From DATLZU01 sp035573855 (GTDB lineage: Bacteria > Nitrospirota > Nitrospiria > Nitrospirales > Nitrospiraceae): a DNA stretch of 64,000 bases. This document shows, piece by piece, positions 46,543-55,017 of this stretch (position 1 is the stretch's first letter; every line of letters starts with the position of its first letter). Position numbers and translations under genes: made by a program. A model generated the notes under the pieces. The model was not told the origin of the DNA and did no database searches. It saw only the letters and a program-made list of their open reading frames with translations. Where the stretch lies: NCBI GenBank assembly GCA_035573855.1, contig DATLZU010000049.1, forward strand, positions 1 to 64,000, given 5' to 3'.

Positions 46543-47547
46543 CTACAACTCCGCGTCCCGCAGAAACTTCGCGGATTCTTCCGGAGCGACGGGGTTGATG
46601 TAGAAGCCGGTGCCCCACTCGAAGCCGGCGACCTGCGTGAGCTTGGGCATGAGTTCCAGGTGCCAGTGGTAAAACTCACCGGTCTTCTCGTGCTGGGGAG
46701 AGCTGTGCAGGACGAAATTATACGCCGGCCGTGATAGGACCTTGTCCATCCGCCGCAGGGCCTCGGACAGAATGGGTGCCAGAAATTCGAATTGGCTTTT
46801 CTGGCTTTCTTCGAAGTGGCCAGCATGCCGTTTCGGCAGGATCCACATCTCGAACGGAAACCGTGCGGCGAAGGGGGTGATGCAGAGAAATTCCGGGTTC
46901 TCGGCGACGATGCGCGTCCCGTCGCTTAACTCCTGACGGAGGATGTCGCAATACATGCATCGCTCCTTTTGTTGGTAGTGGGCCCGGCACCCTTCGATTT
47001 CGTTGACGACGCTGGTGGGCACGATCGGCAGGGCGATCAGTTGCGAGTGTGTGTGTTCCAGGGTTGCCCCGGCCGCCGCGCCATGATTTTTGAAGATGAG
47101 GATATAGCGCAGCCGCCCGTCTTTCTTAAGATCGACGATCCGGTCGCGAAAGGCCCATAGGACGTCCTCGATCCGCTTGGTCGGCATATCGGCTAGGGTG
47201 TCCTTGTGGTTCGGCGTTTCGATGATGACTTCGTGCGCGCCGATGCCGTTCATGCGGTCGTACAGGCCGACCCCTTCGCGGCCCAGTTCGCCTTCCACCT
47301 GCAGCGCGGGAAACTTGTTCGGGACGACGCGGATCGTCCACCCCGGCGTATTGGGCTCGCCGGGCTGCGGGCGGTAGGCCAGAATCTCTTTGGGCGTCAG
47401 GCGCTCCTGTCCCGGACAAAATGGACAGAGGGCTGTCGACGGCGGCCGCGCCGGCTGGTTGCGAAGAAAATCCTGCGGGCGGGCGCGGCGTTCCGTCGAA
47501 ATGATGACCCACCGGCCGACAATCGGATCACGTCGTAACTCAGACAT
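46543..47547 (-). CDS. galT: Galactose-1-phosphate uridylyltransferase
   Basis: This enzyme swaps UMP between UDP-glucose and galactose-1-phosphate in the Leloir pathway; relatives act on other sugar-1-phosphates. The 334-aa protein has zinc-site cysteines (CPFC near residue 41), the catalytic HxHxQ motif in EHTHSQLI (near 166-171), a second Cys pair (CMYC near 198) and the C-terminal HWHLELMP. GGAGGGG lies just before the ATG. It is followed by the sulfur-carrier and TtuA-like genes. In this genome it may serve glycogen or polysaccharide precursor supply. Confidence 0.92.
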   Translation of the reverse strand: MSELRRDPIVGRWVIISTERRARPQDFLRNQPARPPSTALCPFCPGQERLTPKEILAYRPQPGEPNTPGWTIRVVPNKFPALQVEGELGREGVGLYDRMNGIGAHEVIIETPNHKDTLADMPTKRIEDVLWAFRDRIVDLKKDGRLRYILIFKNHGAAAGATLEHTHSQLIALPIVPTSVVNEIEGCRAHYQQKERCMYCDILRQELSDGTRIVAENPEFLCITPFAARFPFEMWILPKRHAGHFEESQKSQFEFLAPILSEALRRMDKVLSRPAYNFVLHSSPQHEKTGEFYHWHLELMPKLTQVAGFEWGTGFYINPVAPEESAKFLRDAEL

Positions 47548-47557
47548 GGCCCCTCCA

Positions 47558-47585
47558 GGAAATGTGGAATGAGGAATGCGGAATT
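47558..47585. repeat. GGAATG-rich short repeat upstream of galT
   Basis: Four GGAA-type hexamer units occur in a row (GGAAATGTGGAATG then AGGAATGCGGAATT), just upstream of the galT ribosome site. Similar units recur in the inverted repeat at 52684-52772. This looks like a dispersed low-complexity element. Confidence 0.6.
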
Positions 47586-47668
47586 GTGAAGAGCAACCCT
47601 ATGTCTTTTCGCGACCTCATGCGGTCGGCATGTCTCATTCTACCTTGCTCGTTCGGCACGCAGCGTCG

Positions 47669-49870
47669 TTAGACCCTCCACATCAGGGCTTCAAAGTCCC
47701 GATCTGGCACCATGAAGATGGCCGGTTGGTGGAACGGATAGCGGGCGATCTCCAGGCCGTGCTCCGTGACGACGACGCTGAGCCGCCATTCCTGCCCGGG
47801 TTCGGCTCGCAAATCCTTGAAGGGCACGGCCAGTTCGATGATCTTGCGGCGGCGAATCGATGGGGAACTTCCGACCTCGGCGTAGGGTCCTCCGTCGGCC
47901 GCCAGTAGGGTACATGACTCGGCACCGGCCGGCGCGAGCGAAACGACGAGCTTGTACACGCGCTCTCCGTGGGCCAGGTGGATCTCCGCCGCCGGCTCGG
48001 CCAGGCGTTTCAGCGCGCGGTCATCCGGGTCCAGCCGAACGAACAATTGCTCGAGGCTGAAGCCGAACCGGATGGCCTGAAAAAAACCCTCCGACTTCCA
48101 CATGGCGCCGAGCGGCGGGTTGGGGTCGATCGAGCCCGCGCCTAGCCACTCGAAGAAATCCGTCACCGCTCCGTCGAGGACCGGATTCAGCAAACCGGTC
48201 GGTTGGCGAACCGCGTCCGTGTCCGGCCGGACTCCATTCCTGAGAATCGATTGGTTCAGCAATTCCGGCGGCGGCAGCCCGGCCCGTGTCCAGACGTTCC
48301 GCAGGTGTGCGCGGAAGAGCCGGTCGAATTCGACTTTGTAATCCGTCTCGAAGTCGTCGCCGTACCACCAGAACCAATCGCTCCCTTCCGCTGCGTATAG
48401 CTCTTCCCAGGCGAGGCGCGCCGGTTCCGCCGCGAGGGTTCCGCTAACTTCGGCCAGCCGGGACCGGGTGTGTCGGAGAAGCTCCCAGGCGCGGTTGTCT
48501 TCTGGGTGGCCGATCCAAATCTTGTAATCCTGATTGATCCAGGAACCTGAATGCAGGTGTTCGAGCCGCGTCATCGGCGGACAAACGGCCAGGGCCTCGC
48601 TCACGGTGGCTGTGGCCACCTGGACTCGTCCGTCGCGGTTCAGGACTCCGTCGGCCAAGGCCTTGTAGAACAGCGACAGGAAGCGTTCGCCGCCGTCGTG
48701 GTAATGTTCCCACGGGTTTTCCCCGTCGAGGATCACGGCGATCAACGCCCGATCGGCCGGCACGTCCTCGATGATCGCCCCGAGACGGCGCAACACGTCC
48801 TCCGTTGCCGCCTCCGGGGTGGTCTTGTGGTAGACGAACCCGAAGGCGTCGGACAGCTCGCGGTCGCGGAAGACGATCGTCAGTTCCTCGCCCGGCTGCC
48901 CGACCAGGTACGGCCTGTAGAGCGCGGTGCGGCGGTCCCAGGGATGAGACCGGGCTTCCAGCGATCGGGCCAGGATGCCTTCGTCCGTGGCGAACCAGCG
49001 GATTCCGGCTGCGCGCAACAACGGGATCATCTCAGGACACACCGCGCCTTCCGACGGCCAGAGCCCCTCAGGAGGCCGCCCGAACGTCTCGGTATGAAAG
49101 CCGACGGCCCTGCGGACCTGGGTCTCCGCATCGGCCTTGGCTTGGAACCGTGACGGCAGAGGGAGATCGGGCCGCGCGCGGCGGGCGAAGTCCGTATCGA
49201 TGATCAGGGGCAGAATTGGGTGGTAGAACGGGGTCGTCGTCAATTCGATCTGACGGCGATCGGCCAGTCGCCGATACATCGGGATGATCTCCCGCACGGC
49301 GGTCCGTTGGAGCGCAAGCACTTCCTGCTTCTCTTCCTCCGTGAACCCGCGGCCTTTCGCCCGGAGCTCGGCCAGGCGCGGGAATCGGCTCACCATGCCG
49401 TATCCGAACCACGCCAGGTTGTGCCACACCTGGAGATCCAACAACTCCTGTGTGGAAAATTGGCGGGCCAGCCGTTCCAGGTCGCGTCCGCGTACGTCCA
49501 TGCCGCGCTTCACCAACAGCTCATGGTAACGCGGGAAGGGCCGGACCATCGTGGGCCAGTTGGCGGAGAAGAAGTGCCGGATGATAAACGCCTTCTCGGC
49601 CAACGTCAGCTCGGCCGCCGGCCGTTCGGCGTGCTCCCAAAACAGATCACGCACCGAGCCTGCGCCGATCTCCTGCAATTGGCGCAGCAACGAGGGCGTG
49701 AAATTGAACGTTGCCGTGATGTCCGGGAACCGGTCCAGCAGGTAGGCCATGTCGAAATAGGCCTTGGCGGCGTGCAAGCGGACCCACGGCATGGTGGCGC
49801 ATCCAGCCACCGGATCGATGTAAGCGGGCTGGTGCATGTGCCAGAGAAAGCAAAGCCGGACGGTTTTCAT
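47669..49870 (-). CDS. GH57 family alpha-amylase/glucanotransferase
   Basis: This 733-aa cytoplasmic enzyme cleaves or transfers alpha-glucans such as glycogen. The start MKTVRLCFLWHMHQP is chosen because the GH57 conserved HMHQP motif follows directly; 52 codons are open upstream. Other family motifs are GLWPSEGAVCPEM with the likely catalytic Glu (near residue 285), TDEGIL and the LDGENPWEHY acid motif (near 395). The C-terminal third is DUF1925/1926-like in size. No signal peptide is present. It is divergent from VanZ upstream. Substrate is inferred as glycogen-type. Confidence 0.88.
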   Translation of the reverse strand: MKTVRLCFLWHMHQPAYIDPVAGCATMPWVRLHAAKAYFDMAYLLDRFPDITATFNFTPSLLRQLQEIGAGSVRDLFWEHAERPAAELTLAEKAFIIRHFFSANWPTMVRPFPRYHELLVKRGMDVRGRDLERLARQFSTQELLDLQVWHNLAWFGYGMVSRFPRLAELRAKGRGFTEEEKQEVLALQRTAVREIIPMYRRLADRRQIELTTTPFYHPILPLIIDTDFARRARPDLPLPSRFQAKADAETQVRRAVGFHTETFGRPPEGLWPSEGAVCPEMIPLLRAAGIRWFATDEGILARSLEARSHPWDRRTALYRPYLVGQPGEELTIVFRDRELSDAFGFVYHKTTPEAATEDVLRRLGAIIEDVPADRALIAVILDGENPWEHYHDGGERFLSLFYKALADGVLNRDGRVQVATATVSEALAVCPPMTRLEHLHSGSWINQDYKIWIGHPEDNRAWELLRHTRSRLAEVSGTLAAEPARLAWEELYAAEGSDWFWWYGDDFETDYKVEFDRLFRAHLRNVWTRAGLPPPELLNQSILRNGVRPDTDAVRQPTGLLNPVLDGAVTDFFEWLGAGSIDPNPPLGAMWKSEGFFQAIRFGFSLEQLFVRLDPDDRALKRLAEPAAEIHLAHGERVYKLVVSLAPAGAESCTLLAADGGPYAEVGSSPSIRRRKIIELAVPFKDLRAEPGQEWRLSVVVTEHGLEIARYPFHQPAIFMVPDRDFEALMWRV

Positions 49871-50009
49871 GGAGTGATGAATTCGCAGGACGCGCTTGCA
49901 GATCCACGCGCAGTATGTCATAGGGATAGATAGGTTGCAAACAGTCCTGCGAATTGCGAGCTGGCGGAGCGGTTGTGGAACCGGAGCGGCCGGCCATCGG
50001 GGAGGCGAC

Positions 50010-50423
50010 GTGCACGTCAACGGCATGCAGAACGGGTCTCGAGTCGGGCGCCTCTGGCTCCTCTGCTGGTACTGGGCGCCGCCGCTGGTCTATGCAGCGT
50101 TGATCTTCGCGTTTTCTTCGCTCTCCCATCCCGAAGCGACGCTGCCGTCGTTTCTGACGGCTCTGGGAGACAAGACGCTGCACGTGGTGGAATACGGAGT
50201 CTTGGGCGCGTTGTGTTACCGGGCGTTCCGCTCTGCCGCCGGAGTGTGGGGAGCGCGGTACAGGTTGCCGCTGGCGATCCTGGCCGCCGCGGTGTACGGG
50301 ATAACGGATGAGGTGCATCAGGCCTTCGTTCCGCTGCGGGAAGCGAGCGGATGGGATTGGCTGGCCGATACGGTCGGCACGATGGTCGGGGTCGTCGGCT
50401 GGCGGTATTTCCGCGAGCCATGA
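50010..50423 (+). CDS. VanZ-like membrane protein
   Basis: This 137-aa protein has four hydrophobic segments. The VanZ signatures are DKTLHVVEYGVLGALCYRA (near residue 56) and YGITDEVHQAFVPLREASGWDWLADTVG (near 96-123). The GTG start is set by GGGGAGG about 5 bases upstream; another ATG follows 8 codons later, and 38 codons are open upstream without support. VanZ family function is not firmly known (one member gives low teicoplanin resistance). It is oriented opposite to both neighbours. Confidence 0.88.
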   Translation: MHVNGMQNGSRVGRLWLLCWYWAPPLVYAALIFAFSSLSHPEATLPSFLTALGDKTLHVVEYGVLGALCYRAFRSAAGVWGARYRLPLAILAAAVYGITDEVHQAFVPLREASGWDWLADTVGTMVGVVGWRYFREP

Positions 50424-50484
50424 CGAACCGCACGGCTCGCGGGACAGGCCAGACCAGCGGGGACGGGCACGACTCGCGAACTTG

Positions 50485-51456
50485 TCACCAGGCGTAGGCT
50501 TCCGGCGCGGGACCGCCCGGGCCGGGGAAGATTTCATCGAGGCGTCCGAGGGTCTCGGCGCTCAGCTTGAGGTTCAACGCCTGCACGGACCCGTTCAATT
50601 GGTCCAACGTTCGAGGGCCAATGATGGGAGCGGTGACCGCTTTCTGGTGCAGCAGCCAGGCGATCGCGACGTCGGCCGGCTGCTCGCCCAGGTCGGCGCA
50701 GAGTTTCTCATAGGCTTCAAGCCTCGCGCGGTGGGTGTCCGCTTTTTTTCTGAGTTCTTCGTCGGCGCGTCGTCCAACCCGCGCCGCTCTCAGCGATCCC
50801 GCCAAGAGGCCGCCCGCTAGTGGGCTCCATGGAATGAGTCCGATCCCATAGGCTTCGCAAGCCGGGATCACCTCCAGCTCGATCATCCGCTGGGTCAGGT
50901 TGTAAAGGCTCTGCTCGGACACCAGGCCGAGAAACCGGCGGCTTCTGGCCGTCTCCTGAGCCTGTGCGAGGTGCCAGCCGGCGAAGTTGCTGCTGCCGAC
51001 GTAGATGACCTTGCCGTCGCGGACGAGGCGTTCCATCGCTTGCCAGACTTCGTCCCAGGGCGTGTCGCGATCGACGTGGTGCATTTGATACAGGTCGATG
51101 TAATCCGTCCGCAGCCGGCGCAAACTCTCTTCGCAGGCCCGCGTAATGTGCAGCGCCGACAGTTTGGATTGATTGGGCCAGTCGCCCATGCGGCCGTAGA
51201 CCTTGGTTGCCAGCACGACCTTGTCGCGCCGCCCACCGCCCTGGGCGAACCAGCGGCCAATGATCTGCTCCGTCAGCCCGTCGCCCCGTTTGCCGCCGTA
51301 CACGTTCGCCGTGTCGAAAAAGTTGATCCCCACTTCCAGCGCCCGGTCCATGATCCGAAAGCTGGACGGCTCATCGGTGTGGAGTCCGAAGTTCATCGTG
51401 CCGAGGCAGAGTCGGCTGACGATCACCCCTGAACGGCCGAGGTGCACGTACTGCAT
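50485..51456 (-). CDS. Aldo/keto reductase
   Basis: This 323-aa NADPH-dependent oxidoreductase has the catalytic tetrad segments FDTANVYGG (Asp and Tyr near residues 48-53), VVLATKVYG (Lys near 83) and YQMHHVD (His near 124). NADP-binding loops near the end (ITAPIIGPRTLDQLNGS) are present. Length matches the family. No ribosome site is obvious before the ATG. It is a general carbonyl reductase; substrate is unknown. It lies divergent from the AmgK-like gene. Confidence 0.92.
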   Translation of the reverse strand: MQYVHLGRSGVIVSRLCLGTMNFGLHTDEPSSFRIMDRALEVGINFFDTANVYGGKRGDGLTEQIIGRWFAQGGGRRDKVVLATKVYGRMGDWPNQSKLSALHITRACEESLRRLRTDYIDLYQMHHVDRDTPWDEVWQAMERLVRDGKVIYVGSSNFAGWHLAQAQETARSRRFLGLVSEQSLYNLTQRMIELEVIPACEAYGIGLIPWSPLAGGLLAGSLRAARVGRRADEELRKKADTHRARLEAYEKLCADLGEQPADVAIAWLLHQKAVTAPIIGPRTLDQLNGSVQALNLKLSAETLGRLDEIFPGPGGPAPEAYAW

Positions 51457-51560
51457 AAATACATCTTACAGGGTCAGGCGCCGCGAGGAAACTCCACCAG
51501 GGCATGGCTCTGCCATGCTCTGGGTCGCATGTTTCCATCGCAATCCGCGATGACTCGGAG

Positions 51561-51566
51561 TATAAT
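51561..51566 (+). promoter_or_regulatory. Possible -10 element before the AmgK-like gene
   Basis: A perfect TATAAT lies 9 bases before the ATG at 51576, where a leaderless or very short leader transcript would begin. The best -35-like sequence (TTTCCA) is about 23 bases upstream, which is too far for a standard promoter. A 7-base hairpin (51502-51518) is further upstream. The call is weak. Confidence 0.35.
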
Positions 51567-51575
51567 GCGCCGCCG

Positions 51576-52679
51576 ATGGCTACGGTCGATCCGGTCGTTC
51601 CCAAGACCCCGCTCGCACCGCCCGATCCCGATCATGTCGCCTACACCGTCCGGACTAAACTGCCCTTCAGCGCGGACTTTGGCGCGCTCGTCCCGCTCGC
51701 CGGCGATGCGTCCAATCGACGCTACTTTCGCGTCACCTTGTGCAACGGACCGCCGGCGTCGCTGATCCTCATGCAACTGGCCGAGCCTGAAGCGTTTAAG
51801 CACTCCGAAGAGGCGGTCAGCGGGGCCACCGTCCAGATTGCAGAGCTGCCGTTCCTCAATATTCACGCCCATCTGGAACGAGCCGGCATTCCGGTGCCCG
51901 GATTGTACTACTATGACCGGGAGGCGGGCCTCCTGTATTTGGAAGACTTCGGCGACCTCACGTTAACGGAGGCGTGTCGCGAGGCCTCCTCGGCCGAGGT
52001 CTCCGCGCTCTATCGGCAGGCGATTGACATCCTGGTGCGGATGCAGGTCAAGGCCACCTCTCCGGCCGATCCCGGCTGTCTCGCGTTTCACCGCAGCTTC
52101 GATGTGCCGTTGTTGATGTGGGAATTCGACCATTTTCTGGAGTATGGGATCGTAACCCGGCGGGGGAAGCCCATGTGCGCGGACGACCGGGAGGTGATCC
52201 GGGCCGAGTTCCGGAAGATCGCCGAGTTGTTGGCTGGCTTGCCGCGCGTCTTCACCCATCGCGATTATCATTCCCGCAACCTGATGGTCGAGCGTTCGCG
52301 GCTGGGGGTGATCGATTTCCAGGACGCGCTCATGGGACCAGCCACCTACGACCTGGCCTCGTTGCTGCGCGACGCTTACATTGCGCTGGACGAGGACCTC
52401 GTTGAGGACCTGATTGCCTACTATCTGGAACGACTCGCGGCACTCAAGCATATCTGGACCGATCGCGGCGCGTTTCAGCGGCTGTTCGATTGGACGAGCA
52501 TTCAGCGGAATCTCAAAGCGGCGGGCCGCTTCGTCTATATCGACCAGGTGAAGAAGAACCCGAAATTCCTGTCGGATGTCCCTCGAGTCTTAGGCTACGT
52601 GCGACGCAATTTGGAGAAATATCCCGAGTTGGCGACGCTGCGGAAACACCTGTCGCCGTATGTGCCGGAACTCCAGTAG
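51576..52679 (+). CDS. amgK: AmgK-like sugar kinase (aminoglycoside phosphotransferase fold)
   Basis: This 367-aa kinase phosphorylates the anomeric position of N-acetylmuramate (and GlcNAc) in cell-wall recycling, by comparison with AmgK. Kinase features are the ATP-site segment DASNRRYFRV (near residue 44), the catalytic HRDYHSRNLMV (near 229) and the metal site IDFQDALMG (near 247). The downstream gene at 52779 is a MurU-like nucleotidyltransferase, and that pairing is the main reason for this call. The ATG follows a TATAAT by 9 bases with no clear ribosome site. Upstream frame (24 codons) is not used. Confidence 0.85.
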   Translation: MATVDPVVPKTPLAPPDPDHVAYTVRTKLPFSADFGALVPLAGDASNRRYFRVTLCNGPPASLILMQLAEPEAFKHSEEAVSGATVQIAELPFLNIHAHLERAGIPVPGLYYYDREAGLLYLEDFGDLTLTEACREASSAEVSALYRQAIDILVRMQVKATSPADPGCLAFHRSFDVPLLMWEFDHFLEYGIVTRRGKPMCADDREVIRAEFRKIAELLAGLPRVFTHRDYHSRNLMVERSRLGVIDFQDALMGPATYDLASLLRDAYIALDEDLVEDLIAYYLERLAALKHIWTDRGAFQRLFDWTSIQRNLKAAGRFVYIDQVKKNPKFLSDVPRVLGYVRRNLEKYPELATLRKHLSPYVPELQ

Positions 52680-52683
52680 CCAA

Positions 52684-52772
52684 ATAATGAGAAATGGGGA
52701 ATGTGGAAGGAGGAATGATGGTGTGCAGACATGTTCCGGCCATTCCACATTGCTCATTCCTCCTTTCTCATT
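52684..52772. repeat. GGAATG-rich inverted repeat between amgK and murU
   Basis: The left arm has AATGAGAAATGGGGAATG and GTGGAAGGAGGAATGATGG (52686-52720); the right arm, inverted, has the matching AATGAGAAAGGAGGAATG and AATGTGGAATGG (about 52735-52772). It can fold into a long imperfect hairpin. It resembles the repeat upstream of galT. It may affect the distance or mRNA between the two recycling genes. Confidence 0.7.
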
Positions 52773-52778
52773 GGCTGT

Positions 52779-53549
52779 ATGAAGGCCATGATTCTTGCGG
52801 CGGGGCTGGGTACCCGCTTGCGGCCCCTCACCAACACGATTCCGAAACCGCTGCTGCCCGTCGCGGGTACGCCGATCATCGTCTGGAATCTTCTGCTGTT
52901 GAGGCGGCATGGCTTCCGCGAGGTGATGATCAATCTGCATCACCTGGGACCGATGATCGAGCAGACATTGGGCGACGGAGAACGGTACGGGCTGCGGATC
53001 TCGTACTCCCGCGAGCCGGTCATGTTGGGCACCGGAGGCGGGATCAAGCAGGTCGAACCGTTCTTCTCCGGCGAGCCGTTCCTGGTGGTGAACGGAGACA
53101 CGCTCTTCGAACTGGACCTTGACGCGCTGATCGCGTTTCACCGCCGGCACGCCGCCGCTGCGACGCTGGTGCTGCGTAAAGACCCGGAGGCCGAACGGTG
53201 GGGGCTCGTGGAAGTAGGGTCCGGGCACCGGATTGTCAGGATCGCCGGACGGGGGGTGCTGGATACAGGTCAGACCGAGCCGCGCATGTTCACGGGCGTA
53301 CACATCCTGCATCCTCGGTTGCTGCGGGATGTACCCAAGGGCCGAGCCTCATCCATCATCGACGCCTATGTCACAGCGATCCAGCACGGCGAGGCGGTGC
53401 TGGGCTACGACGCGGAAGGGTACTGGTCCGATGTGGGTACGCCGGAGCGGTACGCGCAGACCGAACGAGACGCGGAGGCCGGCCTGATCAACCTGGCGGC
53501 GCGGAAGTCCTGGTGTGCCTCCGTCCCCGCGACCAAGGGAAGCGGGTAG
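52779..53549 (+). CDS. murU: MurU-like nucleotidyltransferase
   Basis: This 256-aa enzyme would join UTP and N-acetylmuramate-1-phosphate to give UDP-MurNAc. It has the nucleotidyltransferase signature MILAAGLGTRLRPLT at the start, KPLLPVAGTPII (near residue 25), VNGDTLFELDLD (near 107) and YWSDVGTPERY at the end. The preceding AmgK-like kinase makes the substrate, so the two form a cell-wall recycling pair. The start ATG is at the conserved motif; 16 codons are open upstream in the repeat. It has no good ribosome site. Confidence 0.86.
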   Translation: MKAMILAAGLGTRLRPLTNTIPKPLLPVAGTPIIVWNLLLLRRHGFREVMINLHHLGPMIEQTLGDGERYGLRISYSREPVMLGTGGGIKQVEPFFSGEPFLVVNGDTLFELDLDALIAFHRRHAAAATLVLRKDPEAERWGLVEVGSGHRIVRIAGRGVLDTGQTEPRMFTGVHILHPRLLRDVPKGRASSIIDAYVTAIQHGEAVLGYDAEGYWSDVGTPERYAQTERDAEAGLINLAARKSWCASVPATKGSG

Positions 53550-53576
53550 CAGCATCCACCGTCGTGCCCCCCCTGC

Positions 53577-54971
53577 TTACTCTTCCGTTGCGTTCTCCAG
53601 CCGCAGGTGTTTTTGCTTGATCAGCCTCGCCAGGTACGTGCGCTGCAACCCCAGGCGTTCAGCCGCTTTGGTCTGATTCCCTTCCGCCTCGCGCAGCGCC
53701 TGCTGGATGATGAAACGGCTGTGTGCCTCTAGGGATTCGTGGTAGGGAAGGCGCACATACGCGAGCGCCGGATGGTGTGCGCCGGGCGTCGCTGCGTCCT
53801 GGAACGACAGCGTCAGCATGTCCGGCTCGATCGTCTCCGTTGGGCTCAGCACGACGGCGCGCTGGATGGCGTTCTCCAGTTCGCGGATGTTGCCCGGCCA
53901 AACATACCGCTTCATGGCCTCGATCGCGGCGGGGCTGAATTTCATGCCCGGCCGTTTGGTTTCCCGCATGTGCCGCTCCAGGAAAAACTCGGCGAGCGCG
54001 GGAATGTCCTCGGTTCGCTCGCGCAGTGGCGGCAGGGTGAGATTGATGACGCTCAGCCGGAAGTACAGGTCTTCGCGGAATTGGCCGGCTTTGACAGCCT
54101 GCTTCAGGTCGCGGTTGGTCGCCGCGATCACACGGATATTAACGGAGACGAGCCGCGTGCCGCCGATGCGATGGAATTCACGGTCCTGCAAGACGCGCAG
54201 GAGCTTGGCCTGGAGGCTCAGCGGCATGTCGCCGATTTCGTCGAGGAAGACGGTCCCGCCGTCCGCCATCTCGATCTGCCCCTTCTTTTGCCGATCCGCG
54301 CCGGTGAACGCCCCTTTCTCGTGCCCGAACAATTCGCTTTCCAGCAGGGCTTCGGGAAGCGCGCTGCAGTTGATCGCCACCATCGGCATGGCTCGGCGCG
54401 GGCTCCAGGCATGGATGGAGCGGGCGAAGAGCTCTTTGCCGGTGCCGGTCTCTCCCAACAACAGAATGCCGGCATCCGATTTGGCCGCCCGCCGAGCCGC
54501 TTCAAGCAGCGATTGCATTTTGGGACTGTCGCCGACGATTCTTGCGTACTTGCTCTGAAGCTCCGACTCAAGCACGGCGATGCGGCGTTTCGCTGCCACC
54601 CAGTCAAGCGCCTTGCGGATGATGATCAGCAGGTGGTCCTTGTCCAATGGCTTGGTCAGAAAATCATAGGCGCCCAGCTTCATGGCCTCCACCGCGGTCG
54701 GGATGGTGCCGTACGCGGTCATCATGATGATCGGGGTCTCTGCAAGCAGTCCTTGGCGGGCGGTCGAGAGGTGCTTCAACACCTCCAGCCCGGACAGGCG
54801 GGGCAATTCCAAGTCGAGCAGTGCGAGATTGGGAGATTCCTGGTCGAGCAGCGCCAGCGCGCGCTCTCCGTCTCCCGCCGTGACGACCCGATAGCCGAGC
54901 GACTCTAACCGATCAGTGAGCATCGTGAGAATATCCGAGTTGTCGTCGACAACCAGAATTTTGGCGTTCAT
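53577..54971 (-). CDS. NtrC-type sigma-54-dependent response regulator
   Basis: This 464-aa transcription activator has a receiver domain (1-120, phosphoacceptor Asp53), an AAA+ domain (about 140-380) with GETGTGKE Walker A and the sigma-54 contact loop GAFTGA, Walker B VFLDEIGDM, and a Fis-type HTH at the C-terminus (NQTKAAERLGLQRTYLARLI). It therefore drives sigma-54 promoters after phosphorylation. No histidine kinase gene lies next to it, so its partner is elsewhere. It precedes no target in this window that I can identify. DUF1015 and polyprenyl synthase genes lie upstream on the same strand. Confidence 0.94.
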   Translation of the reverse strand: MNAKILVVDDNSDILTMLTDRLESLGYRVVTAGDGERALALLDQESPNLALLDLELPRLSGLEVLKHLSTARQGLLAETPIIMMTAYGTIPTAVEAMKLGAYDFLTKPLDKDHLLIIIRKALDWVAAKRRIAVLESELQSKYARIVGDSPKMQSLLEAARRAAKSDAGILLLGETGTGKELFARSIHAWSPRRAMPMVAINCSALPEALLESELFGHEKGAFTGADRQKKGQIEMADGGTVFLDEIGDMPLSLQAKLLRVLQDREFHRIGGTRLVSVNIRVIAATNRDLKQAVKAGQFREDLYFRLSVINLTLPPLRERTEDIPALAEFFLERHMRETKRPGMKFSPAAIEAMKRYVWPGNIRELENAIQRAVVLSPTETIEPDMLTLSFQDAATPGAHHPALAYVRLPYHESLEAHSRFIIQQALREAEGNQTKAAERLGLQRTYLARLIKQKHLRLENATEE

Positions 54972-55017
54972 CTTCGCAGGCCACAGCTAACTGCGCACAG
55001 CATTCCGCTTCCGGCCG

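Noticed and set aside
46305..46826. 173-aa version of the sulfur-carrier gene
   Set aside because: The first ~109 residues lie within galT in another frame and are not beta-grasp. Only the last 64 residues show a coherent fold and the Gly-Gly end.
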